The notes: a model not told the origin generated them from the sequence alone. DNA of 64,000 nt from Rudaea sp. 3F27F6 (GCF_005503555.1 NZ_SCNG01000003.1:612049-676048); one strand, 5' to 3'. Positions 21,625 to 33,389 are shown, counted from the first letter of the stretch. A program made the numbers and translations.

Positions 21625-22539
21625 ATGAATGCGGATCAACGTGCCGACGATATCGAATCGGAGGAACTGCTCGAACTGATCCACGCGATCGAACCGCAGC
21701 AGGATGACGAGGCGCGCGATTCGACCAGTGCCTATCTCAACGAAATCGGTTTGATTCCGCTGCTCGACGCCAACGACGAACAGCGTCTCGCCGTGCGCGT
21801 GGCCGAAGGCGATGCCGATGCGCGGCGGCGCATGATCGAGGCGAATCTGCGCCTCGTCGTTTCGGTCGCGCGCGGTTACGTCGGCCGCGGCGTGCCGCTG
21901 CTCGATCTGATCGCCGAAGGCAATCTCGGTCTCATTCGTGCGGTGGAGAAGTTCGACGCTTCGCGCCGCCTGCGCTTTTCGACCTACGCGACGTGGTGGA
22001 TCCGCGACGGCGTGCAGCGTGCGCTCATGAGCCAGGGCCGCACCGTGCGCCTGCCGGTGCACGTGTTGCGCGAATTTGCCCAGGTGCTGCGCGCGCGCCG
22101 CCAGCTCACCCACGAACTCGGCCGCATGCCGAGCATCGACGAACTCGCGCGCAGTCTCGGCAAACCGGGCGGCGACGTGGCCGGCCTGTTCACCCTGACC
22201 GACCGTATTTCCTCGCTCGACGCACCGCTGTCGGCGAGCGACGACCGCGCATTGATCGAACAGCTCGTCGTCGACGACGCGGACACGCTGATGACGCGCG
22301 CCGCTGGCGACCAACGCAGCTCGCGCATCGAGCATTGCCTCGAACAGTTGCCCGAGCGCCAGCGCCTCGTGCTGCAGCGGCGCTACGGTCTCAACGATCA
22401 CGCCACCCAGTCGCTGGCCGAGATCGCGGCGGAACTCGGCTTGACGCGCGAGCGCGTGCGGCAGATTCAGAGCGAGGCTCTGGTCCGGCTGCGCAGCCTG
22501 GTCGAAAGCGAAACCGCGGATCGCACGGAGCGGAACTGA
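21625..22539 (+). CDS. rpoS: RNA polymerase sigma factor RpoS
   Basis: A sigma-70-family factor of 304 residues that directs the general stress and stationary-phase response. Region 1.2 is at [11 protein letters not shown], region 2 at [20 protein letters not shown] with [17 protein letters not shown], region 3 in the middle, and the region 4.2 helix-turn-helix at [18 protein letters not shown]. The short N-terminus and the nlpD-rpoS order separate it from RpoD. In relatives a main rpoS promoter lies inside nlpD; the gap here is occupied by repeat D2, so the leader RNA would carry a palindrome. Confidence 0.95.
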   Translation: MNADQRADDIESEELLELIHAIEPQQDDEARDSTSAYLNEIGLIPLLDANDEQRLAVRVAEGDADARRRMIEANLRLVVSVARGYVGRGVPLLDLIAEGNLGLIRAVEKFDASRRLRFSTYATWWIRDGVQRALMSQGRTVRLPVHVLREFAQVLRARRQLTHELGRMPSIDELARSLGKPGGDVAGLFTLTDRISSLDAPLSASDDRALIEQLVVDDADTLMTRAAGDQRSSRIEHCLEQLPERQRLVLQRRYGLNDHATQSLAEIAAELGLTRERVRQIQSEALVRLRSLVESETADRTERN

Positions 22540-22557
22540 TACGCGGTCGTCGCGCGT

Positions 22558-25500
22558 TTATTTCTGTGCAGACGGAAATGGCAGCGAGGAATTGGAAAGC
22601 GCATCGTGTGCGGCAATCGTTTCCGCTTCGGCGGACTGCGCATGCACCGGCTCCGGCGCGCCTTGCAGCAACCGCTTCTTCGCCGCCCACTGTGCCGCTT
22701 CGTCCATCGCTTCGAGCGCATTGAATTCGCCGGCGACGAGCGCGGCGATCGGCGCACCGTCGCGATAGAGGACGCGAGCGCCGGCCAGATTCGGCACGCG
22801 CGTGCCGGCGATCAAATGCCCGACCTGGTTGAGCGGGTCGGCGCCACAGACACTGACAAGGCTTCCGTCGCGCGGCTTATTGCGGATCGCGCGCAGCGGC
22901 GCGATCGCTTCGGGCAGGGCGAACTGTTCGCCGGTCAGTCCGGCGATGAAACGGCCGCCGCGGATTTCGCCGCGCGCTTCGAGACGATGGCAGACGCGCA
23001 GCATCTCGCGCCAGGGCGGCAGCCACGACGCCTCACGCGCGACTAGGCGCCAGCAGATCAGGCCATAGCGTTTGAGCAGAGTGCGCACGATCTGTTCGAC
23101 GCTTTCCGCATCCTGCTTCTGCGCACCGGATGGCTTCGCGGCTTTGGCGACGGAGCCGTCCGCTGCCAATCCAACACCGGAAACATCTTCCCGAATCCCG
23201 AATCCCGAATCTCGAATCCCAGCTTTGCGCAGCAGCGACCAGCGTCCCGCGTCGGCGATGCCGAGCAGGGCCGTGCGGCGTCCGCGGCGGCGCGACGGCG
23301 ACGGCCGCTTCGATGTCGGCACGAGCAGCGCACGTAGGCCGGCGAAGCTGTCGGAATTGATCAGGCCCGCGGCGACCAGTTCGGCGAGTGCGTCTTCGAG
23401 TTCGCTGTGCAGCAATCGCGTCGCCGTCGCGAGTTCGTCGAAGAACGAAGCGCCATGTTCGCGCAACGAGTCGGCCACGGCTTGCGCACGTGAGGACAAG
23501 CCAGGCTGCGCGCTTTGTGTGGAGGCGCCGAGCGCATTCCAGAGCGCTAGGTTGCGTCGTTGCAGCAACACGATCGGCGTTGCGCGCACCGGACCGGAGG
23601 CCGTGCGTGGTCGCGAAGAAGAGCCGTTGTCCGTGCGCGCGACCGCCGCGGAATTTCCCGAGGCGGCGGAGGTGACCGAAGCGCGGCGGTCTCCTTCACC
23701 CCACCACTCGCTCCGCGAGTGGTCCCCCCCTCTCCCGTTTGGCGGGAGAGGGGCATCGGCAGACGGCCTTCGGCCGCTATTTCTCAGCCGCGTCCAGACG
23801 ATGCGGCCGGACAGGCACAGATCGTCGAGCCAGGAAATTTCGTAGCCGCCGATGCGCGCCGGAAGAATCTCGTTTTCCCAGGCCGCTGCCGGCGCCTCGA
23901 AGCCTTCGAGCTGCGCGAGTATGCCGGCGAGCGCATCGGGACCGCTCACTTGCGTGCCCGGTGCCGCACGCTGCCATTCGAACAGGAAGCGCATGTAGTC
24001 GCGCGGTTCGACCGGCTCGATCTCGCGGCGCAGGCGGTTGACGGTGTAGCGGTGAATGCGCGCGAGCAGATGGCGCTCGCACCATTCGGTACCGGTTGCC
24101 AATCCATCCGCAACAGCCTCACCATCGCCGGCGGGGCTTTTCACATAGGCATCGGAAGTGAAGTGGCCTTGCATGACGAAGCCCTGGCGTTCGAGCGTAA
24201 GCAGGGCGAGGTCGATGTCGGCCTGCGCCACGCCGAGGGATCCGGCGAGGTCGCCGGCGCGCACGGGGCCGAGCCCGGTCAGGCGCGAGCGCACGATTTC
24301 AACCAGAGCCTCTTCACGCGCCCACTCGACCGCCGCATATTCTTCGGGCACGACGAGTGCGGGCTCACAGCGCAGTTCGGGGAAAATCGCGGCGAACTGC
24401 GGCAGGCGTTCGGTGGGAATGCAGATGTTTTGCGTTTGCTCGTCATTCCGGCGAAAGCCGGAATCCAGAGTCTCTTCTTTCCTCTTCAAAGGTGCTGAGT
24501 CCCAGCTTTCGTCGGGATGATGAGCAAGAGTGTCTGATACGACGGTCGTTGCTCTTTGTTGTGCAATCAACTGATCGAACATTTCACGCCATGATGCGTT
24601 ATTGCGCATCTCTGCGACGGTGACAAAGCCGAGTCCCATCAGGGCCTCGTGCAATTCGTCGGGATTGCGCGCTTCCGGCCATGCTTCCTCGCGCACGGAT
24701 GCAATCGCCGCAGCATCGAGACGGGCGAAATCGTCGGTCGTCTCGATATCGCCCCAGCGCCGGTTCTGCACGGCCTGGGTGCGGCGTTCTTCGAGCGGCG
24801 CGTCGTCGAGAAAAGCGTACGGCCGCGCGGTGAGGATTTCCGCGGCAAGCGGTGAAGGCGCGGTCAGGTCTCTCGCGACGATGTGGATTTCGCCGCTTTC
24901 GAGCATTTTCAGCAGACGCAGCAGCGCATCGACGTCCATCGCTTCGTGCAGGCAGTCGTGCAGGGTCTGCGCGACGAGCGGGTGATCGGGAATCTGGCGT
25001 TCGCCGACGATGTTCTCGAGGCACGCGACCTGATCGGGGAACACCGTCGCGAGCAGGTCTTCGGACTTCATGCGCTGCAATTGCGGCGCGACCTTGGTGC
25101 CGCCAGCGAAGCGCGGCAGGGCGAGCGCAGTGACCGCATTCCAGCGCCAGCGCAGGCCGAACATCGGCGCGTCGAGCAGGGCCTGGACCAAAATATGCTC
25201 AGCCGTGTTCGAGTGCAGGTAGCGCGACACTTCGATAAGCGGAAAACTGTGGCTGGTCGACAGTGACAACACGATTGCGTCTTCGGTCGCGGCCGCCTGC
25301 AGCTCGAAGTTGAAGGTGCGGCAGAAGCGTTTGCGCAGGGCGAGGCCCCAAGCGCGGTTCATGCGGCTGCCGAACGGCGAGTGGATCACGAGTTGGGTGC
25401 CGCCGGATTCGTCGAAGAAACGTTCCATGGCGAGTTGGGTCTGCGTCGGCAGCAGGCCGAGCGCGGCTTGCGTCGCGCCGAGGTAGTCCACGATCTGGCG

Positions 25501-27459
25501 CGCGGCGGATTCGTTCAGGCCGATCTGCTCGCGCAGCCAGCGCTCAGCGGTGTCGGCGCCGAATTCGAGCTGAGCGGAGACTTCTTCGCGCAGCCGCGAC
25601 ACGGCAAACGAAAGCTCGTCGCTACGTCCCGGCGCTTCGCCGAGCCAGAACGGCAGCGTCGGCGGCGCGCCTTTGGCGTCTTCGACGCGCATGCGGCCGC
25701 GCTCGACGCGCAAGACGCGATACGAGGTGTTGCCGAGCTGGAAGATGTCGCCGGCCATACTCTCGACCGCGAAATCCTCGTGCACCGTGCCGATGCGCGA
25801 GCCCTGCGGTTCGAGCACGACTTCGTAGTCGGCGGTGTCGGGAATCGCGCCGCCCGAGGTCAGCGCGGTCAGCCGTGCGCCGCGTCGTGCGCGCAGCACG
25901 CCGTTGACCGCATCGCGATGCAGATAGGCCGAGCGCGGGCCGCGGCGCGTCGTGTAGCCCTCGGCAAGCATGCGCAGAATGTCGCGGTACGCATCGAGGG
26001 TCAGATCGGCGAACGGGTAGGCGTTGCGGATTGTGTCGAACAGTTCCTGCTCGCTCCATTCGCGGCAGGCGACTTCGGCGACGATCTGCTGGGCGAGCAC
26101 GTCGCGCGCATCGCGCTCGACGTGCAGGGTGTCGAGCTCACTGCGGCGCACGGTGTCGAGCAGGGCCGTGCATTCGATCAGATCGTCGCGCGACAGCGGG
26201 AACAGGCGCGCCTTCGGCGTGCCGTCGACGGAGTGATTGGCGCGGCCGACGCGCTGGAGAAAGGTCGAGATCGAGCGCGGCGAAGCGATCTGGCAGACCA
26301 GGTCGACGTCGCCGATATCGATGCCGAGTTCGAGCGACGCGGTGGCGACGAGCGCGCGCAATTCGCCGCGCTTGAGCCGCTGCTCCGCAGCGAGGCGCTG
26401 TTCGCGCGCGAGGCTGCCGTGGTGCGAAGTCACCGCTTCTTTGCCGAGCAGATCGGACAGGTGTTTGGCGAGGCGTTCGGCCATGCGCCGCGTGTTGACG
26501 AAGATCAGCGTGGTCTTGTGCGCCTGGATCAGCTCGGCGAGGCGCTGGTAAAGCGTCATCCAGACATCGCCCGACATCACCGCGCTCAGCGGCGCGGGCG
26601 GCAGTTCGAGGGCGAGATCGCGTTCGCGCACGTAGCCGACGTCGATGATTTCGCACATATCTTCAGCGGCTTCTCCGGCTGCGGTCGACGTGCGGAACAT
26701 CTCTGGTGAGGGGAGAGCGTTGCCGTTCTTTACCGCATACTCGGATTGCAAGGCTTCTCCCTTATCCGCCTTCGGCACCTTCTCCCAGAGGGAGAAGGGA
26801 GGCGAAGAGCCGACGAGGAATTTCGCAACTTCGGATATCGGCTTTTGCGTCGCTGACAGGCCGATGCGCGTGAGCTTGCGCCCGCACAACGCGTCGAGAC
26901 GTTCGAGTGAGAGCGCCAGATGCGCGCCGCGCTTGGACGGGGCGAGCGCATGGATTTCGTCGACGATCACGCTGTGCGTGGTCGCCAGCATGGCACGGCC
27001 GGAGTCGGAGCCGAGCAGGATATAGAGCGATTCGGGTGTGGTCACGACGATATGCGGCGCACGCCGCTTCATCGCTGCGCGTTCCGCCTGCGGCGTGTCG
27101 CCGGTGCGCACGACCGCGCGAATTTCAACGTCGGGGAAACCCTGCGCCGCGAGTTCCGCGCGGATGCCCTCGATCGGCGCCTGCAGGTTGATCTGCACGT
27201 CGTTCGAGAGAGCCTTGAGCGGGGATACGTAGATGATGCGCGTTTCGTCGGCGAGCGCGCCGTCGACGCCGAGACGCACGAGTTCGTCGATCGCGGCGAG
27301 GAAGGCGGCAAGCGTCTTGCCCGAGCCGGTCGGCGCTGCGATCAGGGTATGCCGCCCCGACTGGATCGCCGGCCACGCGCGCGTCTGCGCGGGCGTCGGC
27401 GCGGGAAACGCCGCGGCAAACCACGCGGCGACGGCGGGATGGAAATTCTTGAGCGCCAT
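22558..27459 (-). CDS. lhr: Lhr-type large ATP-dependent helicase with repeat-derived inserts
   Basis: A superfamily-2 helicase of about 1633 residues. The Lhr core is clear: Walker A APTGSGKT (about 42-49), the DEIH box [16 protein letters not shown]-type LSATQKP, then the C-terminal helicase lobe with [11 protein letters not shown] and QRVGRANHS, followed by the winged-helix and Lhr-specific domains and a long C-terminal extension. Lhr proteins are implicated in DNA repair. [14 protein letters not shown] at 27459 is the family start. Four in-frame segments encoded by intergenic repeats interrupt it: about residues 221-252 (family E), 979-1007 (A), 1235-1256 (E-like) and 1413-1424 (B). The frame stays open through all four. 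Whether the protein is active is unknown. Confidence 0.9.
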   Translation of the reverse strand: MALKNFHPAVAAWFAAAFPAPTPAQTRAWPAIQSGRHTLIAAPTGSGKTLAAFLAAIDELVRLGVDGALADETRIIYVSPLKALSNDVQINLQAPIEGIRAELAAQGFPDVEIRAVVRTGDTPQAERAAMKRRAPHIVVTTPESLYILLGSDSGRAMLATTHSVIVDEIHALAPSKRGAHLALSLERLDALCGRKLTRIGLSATQKPISEVAKFLVGSSPPFSLWEKVPKADKGEALQSEYAVKNGNALPSPEMFRTSTAAGEAAEDMCEIIDVGYVRERDLALELPPAPLSAVMSGDVWMTLYQRLAELIQAHKTTLIFVNTRRMAERLAKHLSDLLGKEAVTSHHGSLAREQRLAAEQRLKRGELRALVATASLELGIDIGDVDLVCQIASPRSISTFLQRVGRANHSVDGTPKARLFPLSRDDLIECTALLDTVRRSELDTLHVERDARDVLAQQIVAEVACREWSEQELFDTIRNAYPFADLTLDAYRDILRMLAEGYTTRRGPRSAYLHRDAVNGVLRARRGARLTALTSGGAIPDTADYEVVLEPQGSRIGTVHEDFAVESMAGDIFQLGNTSYRVLRVERGRMRVEDAKGAPPTLPFWLGEAPGRSDELSFAVSRLREEVSAQLEFGADTAERWLREQIGLNESAARQIVDYLGATQAALGLLPTQTQLAMERFFDESGGTQLVIHSPFGSRMNRAWGLALRKRFCRTFNFELQAAATEDAIVLSLSTSHSFPLIEVSRYLHSNTAEHILVQALLDAPMFGLRWRWNAVTALALPRFAGGTKVAPQLQRMKSEDLLATVFPDQVACLENIVGERQIPDHPLVAQTLHDCLHEAMDVDALLRLLKMLESGEIHIVARDLTAPSPLAAEILTARPYAFLDDAPLEERRTQAVQNRRWGDIETTDDFARLDAAAIASVREEAWPEARNPDELHEALMGLGFVTVAEMRNNASWREMFDQLIAQQRATTVVSDTLAHHPDESWDSAPLKRKEETLDSGFRRNDEQTQNICIPTERLPQFAAIFPELRCEPALVVPEEYAAVEWAREEALVEIVRSRLTGLGPVRAGDLAGSLGVAQADIDLALLTLERQGFVMQGHFTSDAYVKSPAGDGEAVADGLATGTEWCERHLLARIHRYTVNRLRREIEPVEPRDYMRFLFEWQRAAPGTQVSGPDALAGILAQLEGFEAPAAAWENEILPARIGGYEISWLDDLCLSGRIVWTRLRNSGRRPSADAPLPPNGRGGDHSRSEWWGEGDRRASVTSAASGNSAAVARTDNGSSSRPRTASGPVRATPIVLLQRRNLALWNALGASTQSAQPGLSSRAQAVADSLREHGASFFDELATATRLLHSELEDALAELVAAGLINSDSFAGLRALLVPTSKRPSPSRRRGRRTALLGIADAGRWSLLRKAGIRDSGFGIREDVSGVGLAADGSVAKAAKPSGAQKQDAESVEQIVRTLLKRYGLICWRLVAREASWLPPWREMLRVCHRLEARGEIRGGRFIAGLTGEQFALPEAIAPLRAIRNKPRDGSLVSVCGADPLNQVGHLIAGTRVPNLAGARVLYRDGAPIAALVAGEFNALEAMDEAAQWAAKKRLLQGAPEPVHAQSAEAETIAAHDALSNSSLPFPSAQK
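23188..23223. repeat. family-B words inside the lhr-type gene
   Basis: CTTCCCGAATCCCGAATCCC then GAATCTCGAATCCC. Read on the coding strand it yields [12 protein letters not shown]. The same vocabulary is found at 19695-19782. Confidence 0.75.
23692..23756. repeat. family-E-like palindromic insert inside the lhr-type gene
   Basis: Contains the perfect stem ACCACTCGC / GCGAGTGGT (23703-23723) and a second stem CTCTCCCG / CGGGAGAG just after it. On the coding strand it gives a segment such as [20 protein letters not shown], a composition unlike a helicase domain. Confidence 0.75.
24439..24524. repeat. complete family-A repeat inside the lhr-type gene (A5)
   Basis: CTCGTCATTCCGGCGAAAGC through CCGGAATCCAG on the left and CCCAGCTTTCGTCGGGATGA on the right. 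On the coding strand it encodes [15 protein letters not shown] then [14 protein letters not shown], the typical translation of this repeat. It is almost the same length as the intergenic copy at 1591-1695. Confidence 0.85.
26705..26798. repeat. family-E palindromic insert inside the helicase core of the lhr-type gene (E1)
   Basis: Contains CTTATCCGCCTTCGGCACCT then TCTCCCAGAGGGAGAAGGGA, and GGTGAGGGGAGAGC at the other end. It encodes [17 protein letters not shown]. It separates the segment ending AKFLVGS from [17 protein letters not shown], which in ordinary Lhr proteins are close together. A related intergenic copy is at 57266-57400. Confidence 0.8.
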
Positions 27460-27738
27460 GGGGAGATTATGCGCCGGCTTGCGCGCAGACTCATTCATGG
27501 TGGCAGAAGCCGGCCGGATCAATGGAATTCGCAGCTGCAGCACGGAAAATCTCGCAATGACATGCCGGCGGACGCGGGCGGGTTTTCGCTGGCCGAACCT
27601 TGGCCCGATTCAGGACGGACCGGGGAATTCGGGCCTTCGGCCGCGCCTCTGCACGATCGGGGAAGCGAGTAAAGGCTGGCGCGAAAGCCCAATCCCGGAG
27701 ATGATTCGTGGTCATCGTCTCGGGAGGTGAGATTCAAA

Positions 27739-29697
27739 ATGAGCAACGATTCGACGAATTCGCAGCCGGCGGCCACCGCCGCGCCGCGCCAGTTGACCGT
27801 ACGCGCGGTGGTGTTGAGTGTGATTCTCGCCGCGATCCTCGCGGCGGCGAACGCCTACCTCGGTCTGTTCGCGGGCCTGACGATCGCGACGGCGATTCCG
27901 GCCGCGGTCATGTCGATGGCGGTCCTGCGCGTGCTCGGCGGCGGCACGATCCTCGAGAACAACATCGTGCAGACCGGCGCCTCGGCGGCGACGTCGATCG
28001 CGGCCGGCGTCGTGTTCACGATCCCAGCGCTCGTGATCCTCGGTTACTGGCATGACTTCAAATATTCCTGGGTCATGGCGATCGCCGGTCTCGGTGGCCT
28101 GCTCGGCGTCTTGTTCTCGGTGCCCCTGCGGCGCTCGATGATCGTCGAAGACCCGCTCGTTTTCCCTGAGGGCAAAGCAGCCGCGGAAGTGCTCAAGGCC
28201 GGCGAAAATCCGGGCCCCGGCGTGAAGATTCTTGCGTTCTCCGGTGTCCTCGGCGCGGTCGTAAAACTCGCCGCGGCGAGCGGTCTGCGCCTGATCCCCG
28301 ACTCGGCCGCGGCGGCCGGGTTCTTCGGCAAATTTCTCGCTTATGTTGGTACCAATCTGTCGCCGGCGCTGCTCGGCGTCGGCTACATCGTCGGCCTCAA
28401 CGTCGGCATCGTCGTGCTCTCGGGCAGCATTCTTTCTTGGCATATCGCCATTCCGATCTACAACGCCTTTTTCATCGACAGCGACCCGGCATTGGCGGCG
28501 CGCGTGGCCGGACAGAGTGCAGCCGACGTCGGCTTCATGATCTGGTCGGCGAAGATTCGCTATCTCGGCGTCGGCGCCATGCTGATCGGCGGCGTGTGGA
28601 CGCTGTTTTCGCTGCGCAAGTCGCTGCTGTCGGGTATCCGCAGTGGCCTCGCCGCGGCGCGCAAGGGCAGCGGCGAAGTGGTCGTCGAGACCGATCGCGA
28701 CCTGCCGATGAAATGGATGCTCATCGCCCTGGTTCTGTTCGTGCTGCCGCTGGCCGGCTTGTATCAGGCGATCGTCGGCAACTGGTTCGTCAGCGTGCCG
28801 ATGACGATCATCATGATCGTCGCGGGCTTCCTGTTCGTGTCGGTGTCGGCGTATCTCGCCGGCCTCGTCGGCTCGTCCAACAATCCGGTGTCGGGCATCA
28901 CCATATCGACGATCCTGTTCGCTTCCCTCGTGCTGATCCTGCTGCTCGGTCGCGATTCGCCGATCGGCGCCGTCGCTGCGATCATGATCGGCGCGGTGGT
29001 CTGCTGCGCGGCCGCCGTCGGCGGCGACAATATGCAGGACTTGAAGGCCGGCTACATCGTCGGCGCGACGCCGTGGAAGCAGCAGCTCATGATCGGCATC
29101 GGCGCGTTCTGCTGCGCGCTCGTGATGGCACCCGTGCTCAACTTGCTCGCCGCGGCCTATGGCATCGGCGCGCCGACGCCGGAGCATCCGAACTCGCTCG
29201 CGGCACCGCAGGCGACCCTGATGGCATCGGTGGCCAAAGGTATGTTCGGCGGCGAACTGCCGTGGAATTTCATCGCGATCGGCGCCGTCGTCGGCGCGCT
29301 GACGATCGTGCTCGACCAGTGGCTGAAGAACCGCGGCTCGCATTTCCGCGTGCCGTGTCTCGGCGCTGCGATCGGCATCTATCTACCGTTGGAATTGATG
29401 CTGCCGATTTTCCTCGGCGGTCTTTTGTCGCACTTCGTCGAGCGCAGGCACGGCGTGAATCCGCACAACGAGGAGGAGCGCGACCGCGTGCATCGCCCGG
29501 GCACGCTGTTCTCGGCCGGCCTGATCACCGGAGAGGCGTTGACCGGTATCATCATTGCGATTCCGATCGTGGTCTCCGGCCGTGCCGACGTGCTGGCCCT
29601 GCCGGCCAGCCTGCAGTTCGGTCAAATCGTCGGCCTGATCGTGCTCGCAATCGTCGCTTGGCTGCTCTATCGCACCAGCGTGCGCTCGCAACAGTGA
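27739..29697 (+). CDS. OPT-family oligopeptide transporter
   Basis: An integral inner-membrane protein of 652 residues with many hydrophobic segments (roughly 14-16). It matches the bacterial OPT family: the N-terminal AANAYLGLFAGLTIATAIPAAV, ENNIVQTGASAATSIAAGVVFTIPAL, SSNNPVSGITIST, and the C-terminal GLITGEALTGII are recurrent signatures. Bacterial OPT proteins are predicted to import peptides; the substrate is not experimentally clear for this branch. The frame starts at 27727, but the ATG at 27739 is preceded by GGGAGGTGAG, a strong ribosome-binding site. No peptidase gene is adjacent. Confidence 0.92.
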   Translation: MSNDSTNSQPAATAAPRQLTVRAVVLSVILAAILAAANAYLGLFAGLTIATAIPAAVMSMAVLRVLGGGTILENNIVQTGASAATSIAAGVVFTIPALVILGYWHDFKYSWVMAIAGLGGLLGVLFSVPLRRSMIVEDPLVFPEGKAAAEVLKAGENPGPGVKILAFSGVLGAVVKLAAASGLRLIPDSAAAAGFFGKFLAYVGTNLSPALLGVGYIVGLNVGIVVLSGSILSWHIAIPIYNAFFIDSDPALAARVAGQSAADVGFMIWSAKIRYLGVGAMLIGGVWTLFSLRKSLLSGIRSGLAAARKGSGEVVVETDRDLPMKWMLIALVLFVLPLAGLYQAIVGNWFVSVPMTIIMIVAGFLFVSVSAYLAGLVGSSNNPVSGITISTILFASLVLILLLGRDSPIGAVAAIMIGAVVCCAAAVGGDNMQDLKAGYIVGATPWKQQLMIGIGAFCCALVMAPVLNLLAAAYGIGAPTPEHPNSLAAPQATLMASVAKGMFGGELPWNFIAIGAVVGALTIVLDQWLKNRGSHFRVPCLGAAIGIYLPLELMLPIFLGGLLSHFVERRHGVNPHNEEERDRVHRPGTLFSAGLITGEALTGIIIAIPIVVSGRADVLALPASLQFGQIVGLIVLAIVAWLLYRTSVRSQQ

Positions 29698-30099
29698 AAA
29701 AATCGGCGTAATGTGTCAACGTGAATCCGCTTCGTTGCGTTGCAGCAGTGTTTTTACGCAGATGTCCGCGCAGGTGCCTGAGGACTGCTGAGATCGGGTC
29801 TTGCGGGGATTCAATTTTGCGATTGAAAATTTGTTAGAAAAGCATTTATTGGTCAGCTAGTTAGCAAATCTTGAGACGATCCAAAACCCACTTGTGTCTG
29901 ACTCGATTCTGAATGGTTAAGGTTTGGGCTAGAGTCAGACGCTTGAATTTGCTACTATGCCGGCGCTCGCGTTGCCGCTGACTAACGTTTTATTAACGCG
30001 AAGCACGCATCAGAATTTGGTGTGGAGTGATGTTACACATGCGTGCCGCACACGGGGTTTGGCGGACGCCCAAGAAAAACCATGCAAAGGAGACTCCGA
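29698..30099. other. 402-base leader/promoter region of ompA
   Basis: No gene was seen. The region is unusually AT-rich for this chromosome. It contains the perfect 9-bp inverted repeat GTCTGACTC (29896-29904) / GAGTCAGAC (29932-29940) and, ten bases after it, an extended minus-10 (TGCTACTAT, 29950-29958). The predicted ompA leader is about 130 bases. A good ribosome-binding site (AAAGGAGA) precedes the ompA ATG. Confidence 0.5.
29896..29958 (+). promoter_or_regulatory. ompA promoter candidate with overlapping dyad
   Basis: The extended minus-10 TG-C-TACTAT is at 29950-29958. No good minus-35 exists at the usual spacing; instead the right arm of the GTCTGACTC dyad occupies that position. The dyad could be an operator for an activator or repressor. 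Assignment is by eye. Confidence 0.4.
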
Positions 30100-31191
30100 A
30101 TGAAACGTAATACCTTGTTTGCTGCACTCGCCCTTGCCCTGGGCGGTGTCGGCGCAGTCGGCACGGCGCAAGCCCAGGACTTCGGTACCTGGTACATCGC
30201 CCCGCGTCTCGGCGCAGTCGTTCCGGACAGCGAGCGCACCACGAAGGTGTCGGGCTTCGGTGGTATCGGCGTCGGCGTTTGGGTGAATCCGAACTTCGCG
30301 GTCGATTTCGAATACGGCATCAACAATGCCGATTTCAAGAACAGCTCGCCGCGCGCGACCCACCAGTGGGAAAGCGTGCAGCTTGACGTCGCCGCTCGCT
30401 GGTTCTTCGGCGACATCGGTGCCGGCTGGCGTCCGTACGTGGTCGGCGCCGTTGGCGCGATGCGTCACAAAGCCTTCTCGGGCGCGCTGCTGCAGGCTCA
30501 GGGCATGTCGGACGCCGGTGGTTGGGATCCGATGGCTCTGTTGGGCGTCGGTATCCAGTACAGCCTGTCTGATCGCCTCGCGTTCCGCGGCGAAGTCGCG
30601 GCTCGTTACGACCACGACAACAACTCGCTCAACAACACGCTCGCGCAGACCCCGGGTATCTGGAACAACAACACTCCGTTCAAGAAGAAGAGCGGTTTCG
30701 TTGACGGTCTCGTCACGGTCGGCCTGACCTACAGCTTCGGTGGCGCCCCGGCTGCTCCGCCGCCGCCGCCGCCGCCGCCGGTTGCTCCGCCGCCGCCGCC
30801 GCCGCCACCGGCTGCTCCGCCGCCGAAGATCGACCTGAAGGGTGTAGAGTTCAAGTTCGACCATCCGCGTCCGGGTGAGAAGCTCGTTCCTGCGCTGAAG
30901 GCGCCGACTGCCGCTTCGGTTCAGATTCTCGACGAAGCCGTGGACACGCTGAAGCGCAATCCGGAAGTGAGGGTCGAAGTTGACGGTCACACCGATGGCG
31001 TCGGTACCGAGACTTACAACCAGAAGCTGTCGGAGCGTCGCGCTAAGGGTGTGTACGACTACCTGATCTCGCACGGCGTCTCGGAAAGCCAGATCAATGG
31101 CTACAAGGGCTTTGGTAAGGATCGTCCGATCGATACCAACGACACCGCGGAAGGTCGTCAGCGCAACCGTCGCGTGGAACTCAGTCAGTAA
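30100..31191 (+). CDS. OmpA-family outer-membrane protein
   Basis: A protein of 363 residues with a signal peptide (cleavage near GTAQAQ-DF), an N-terminal eight-stranded beta-barrel-like region of about 190 residues, a Pro-rich linker with two runs of eight prolines, and a C-terminal OmpA domain. The OmpA domain has VEVDGHTDGVGTETYNQKLS with the peptidoglycan-binding Asp/Arg pair (TDG and AEGRQRNRRVEL). It anchors the outer membrane to peptidoglycan. The gene uses more T-ending codons (GGT, GCT) than its neighbours, as expected of a highly expressed gene. It is followed by a strong terminator. Confidence 0.95.
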   Translation: MKRNTLFAALALALGGVGAVGTAQAQDFGTWYIAPRLGAVVPDSERTTKVSGFGGIGVGVWVNPNFAVDFEYGINNADFKNSSPRATHQWESVQLDVAARWFFGDIGAGWRPYVVGAVGAMRHKAFSGALLQAQGMSDAGGWDPMALLGVGIQYSLSDRLAFRGEVAARYDHDNNSLNNTLAQTPGIWNNNTPFKKKSGFVDGLVTVGLTYSFGGAPAAPPPPPPPPVAPPPPPPPPAAPPPKIDLKGVEFKFDHPRPGEKLVPALKAPTAASVQILDEAVDTLKRNPEVRVEVDGHTDGVGTETYNQKLSERRAKGVYDYLISHGVSESQINGYKGFGKDRPIDTNDTAEGRQRNRRVELSQ

Positions 31192-31215
31192 CTGAGTTAG
31201 TTCAAGCAGCACGAG

Positions 31216-31245
31216 AAAGCCCGGCGCAAGCCGGGCTTTTTCTTT
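31216..31245 (+). terminator. intrinsic terminator after ompA
   Basis: AAAGCCCGGC (31216-31225), loop GCAA, GCCGGGCTTT (31230-31239), continuing into TTCTTT. A perfect 10-bp GC-rich stem with a T-run. Confidence 0.92.
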
Positions 31246-31309
31246 GGCGTTCCCAGCAACAATCCATAGCCTGAAATTCAGCGGCGGCCATCCAGATTCG
31301 CATGCATCA

Positions 31310-32092
31310 ATGAAATCCCTGCAACCTCGATACGGCGTTGCCCGCGTTCTGAGCAAGCTCGGTTTCTGCTCGCGCAGCCAAGCCGAGGCACTCGTGCGCG
31401 CAGGGCGCGTGAGCGTGAGCGGGCGCGTCGTGCGCGATCCGGAAGCGCCTGCTCGGCTTACCGGCGACAGCATCGCGGTCGATGGAGCGGAGATCTCCGC
31501 GAGCGAGAAGATCTATCTCGCATTGAACAAGCCGCGCGGCTATGTGACTACGGCGAGCGACGAGCGCGGCCGGCAGACGGTATACGAGTTATTGAAGAAC
31601 GAGCCGCGAGCGAATTCTGCGTGGCTGGCGCCGGTCGGCCGGCTCGACAAGGCCAGCGAGGGCCTGCTGCTGTTCACCAACGACAGCGCCTGGGCCGCGC
31701 GCCTGACCGATCCGGCCTCGCATCTCGACAAGACCTATCACGTGCAGATCGACACGCTCGCCGACACGGTCTTGCTGGCGCGGCTGCATGAGGGCGTCGT
31801 CGATGCCGGCGAAACGCTTGCGTTGAAATCGGTGCGCGAACTGCGCCGCGGCGAAAAGAATTCCTGGCTCGAAATCGTGCTCGACGAAGGGCGCAATCGC
31901 CAGATTCGTCGCGTGCTCGCGGCATTCGACATAGACGTACTGCGCCTAGTACGCGTCGCGATCGGCCCGATCGTGCTCGGTGATCTTGGCAAAGGTGAAG
32001 CGCGATCGCTGACGCAGCACGAGCTGACCCAAGTCACGCGAATGTTTGAAAGAACGAAAGCGCCGGACTCGGGTTTGCACGAATTAAAGTAG
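31310..32092 (+). CDS. pseudouridine synthase, RsuA/RluB/RluE/RluF family
   Basis: An RNA-modifying enzyme of 260 residues. An S4 RNA-binding domain is at the N-terminus ([20 protein letters not shown]), then the catalytic domain with [10 protein letters not shown], the catalytic-aspartate motif [17 protein letters not shown], and the closing motif [14 protein letters not shown]. The subfamily decides which uridine of 16S or 23S rRNA is modified; the sequence does not let me choose. The ATG at 31310 gives the usual start, and the upstream extension contains no conserved residues. It stands alone between the ompA terminator and repeat D3. Confidence 0.9.
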   Translation: MKSLQPRYGVARVLSKLGFCSRSQAEALVRAGRVSVSGRVVRDPEAPARLTGDSIAVDGAEISASEKIYLALNKPRGYVTTASDERGRQTVYELLKNEPRANSAWLAPVGRLDKASEGLLLFTNDSAWAARLTDPASHLDKTYHVQIDTLADTVLLARLHEGVVDAGETLALKSVRELRRGEKNSWLEIVLDEGRNRQIRRVLAAFDIDVLRLVRVAIGPIVLGDLGKGEARSLTQHELTQVTRMFERTKAPDSGLHELK

Positions 32093-32096
32093 TGCC

Positions 32097-32166
32097 AGAG
32101 CGGATGCAGCAATCCCCGATTTGCTCCATCCGCTTTGATCCGTGTTCTTGGCTCTTCATCCGTGTA
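32097..32166. repeat. family-D words after the pseudouridine synthase gene (D3)
   Basis: AGAGCGGATGCAGCAATCC faces CTCCATCCGCTTTGATCCGT; the tail CGTGTTCTTGGCTCTTCATC resembles the end of the copy at 21480-21596. It lies between the convergent pseudouridine synthase and kbl genes. Confidence 0.65.
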
Positions 32167-32201
32167 AGTCGGCGTTCGACGCTTCTGATTCTCGCGAAAC
32201 C

Positions 32202-33389
<1,188 letters not shown>

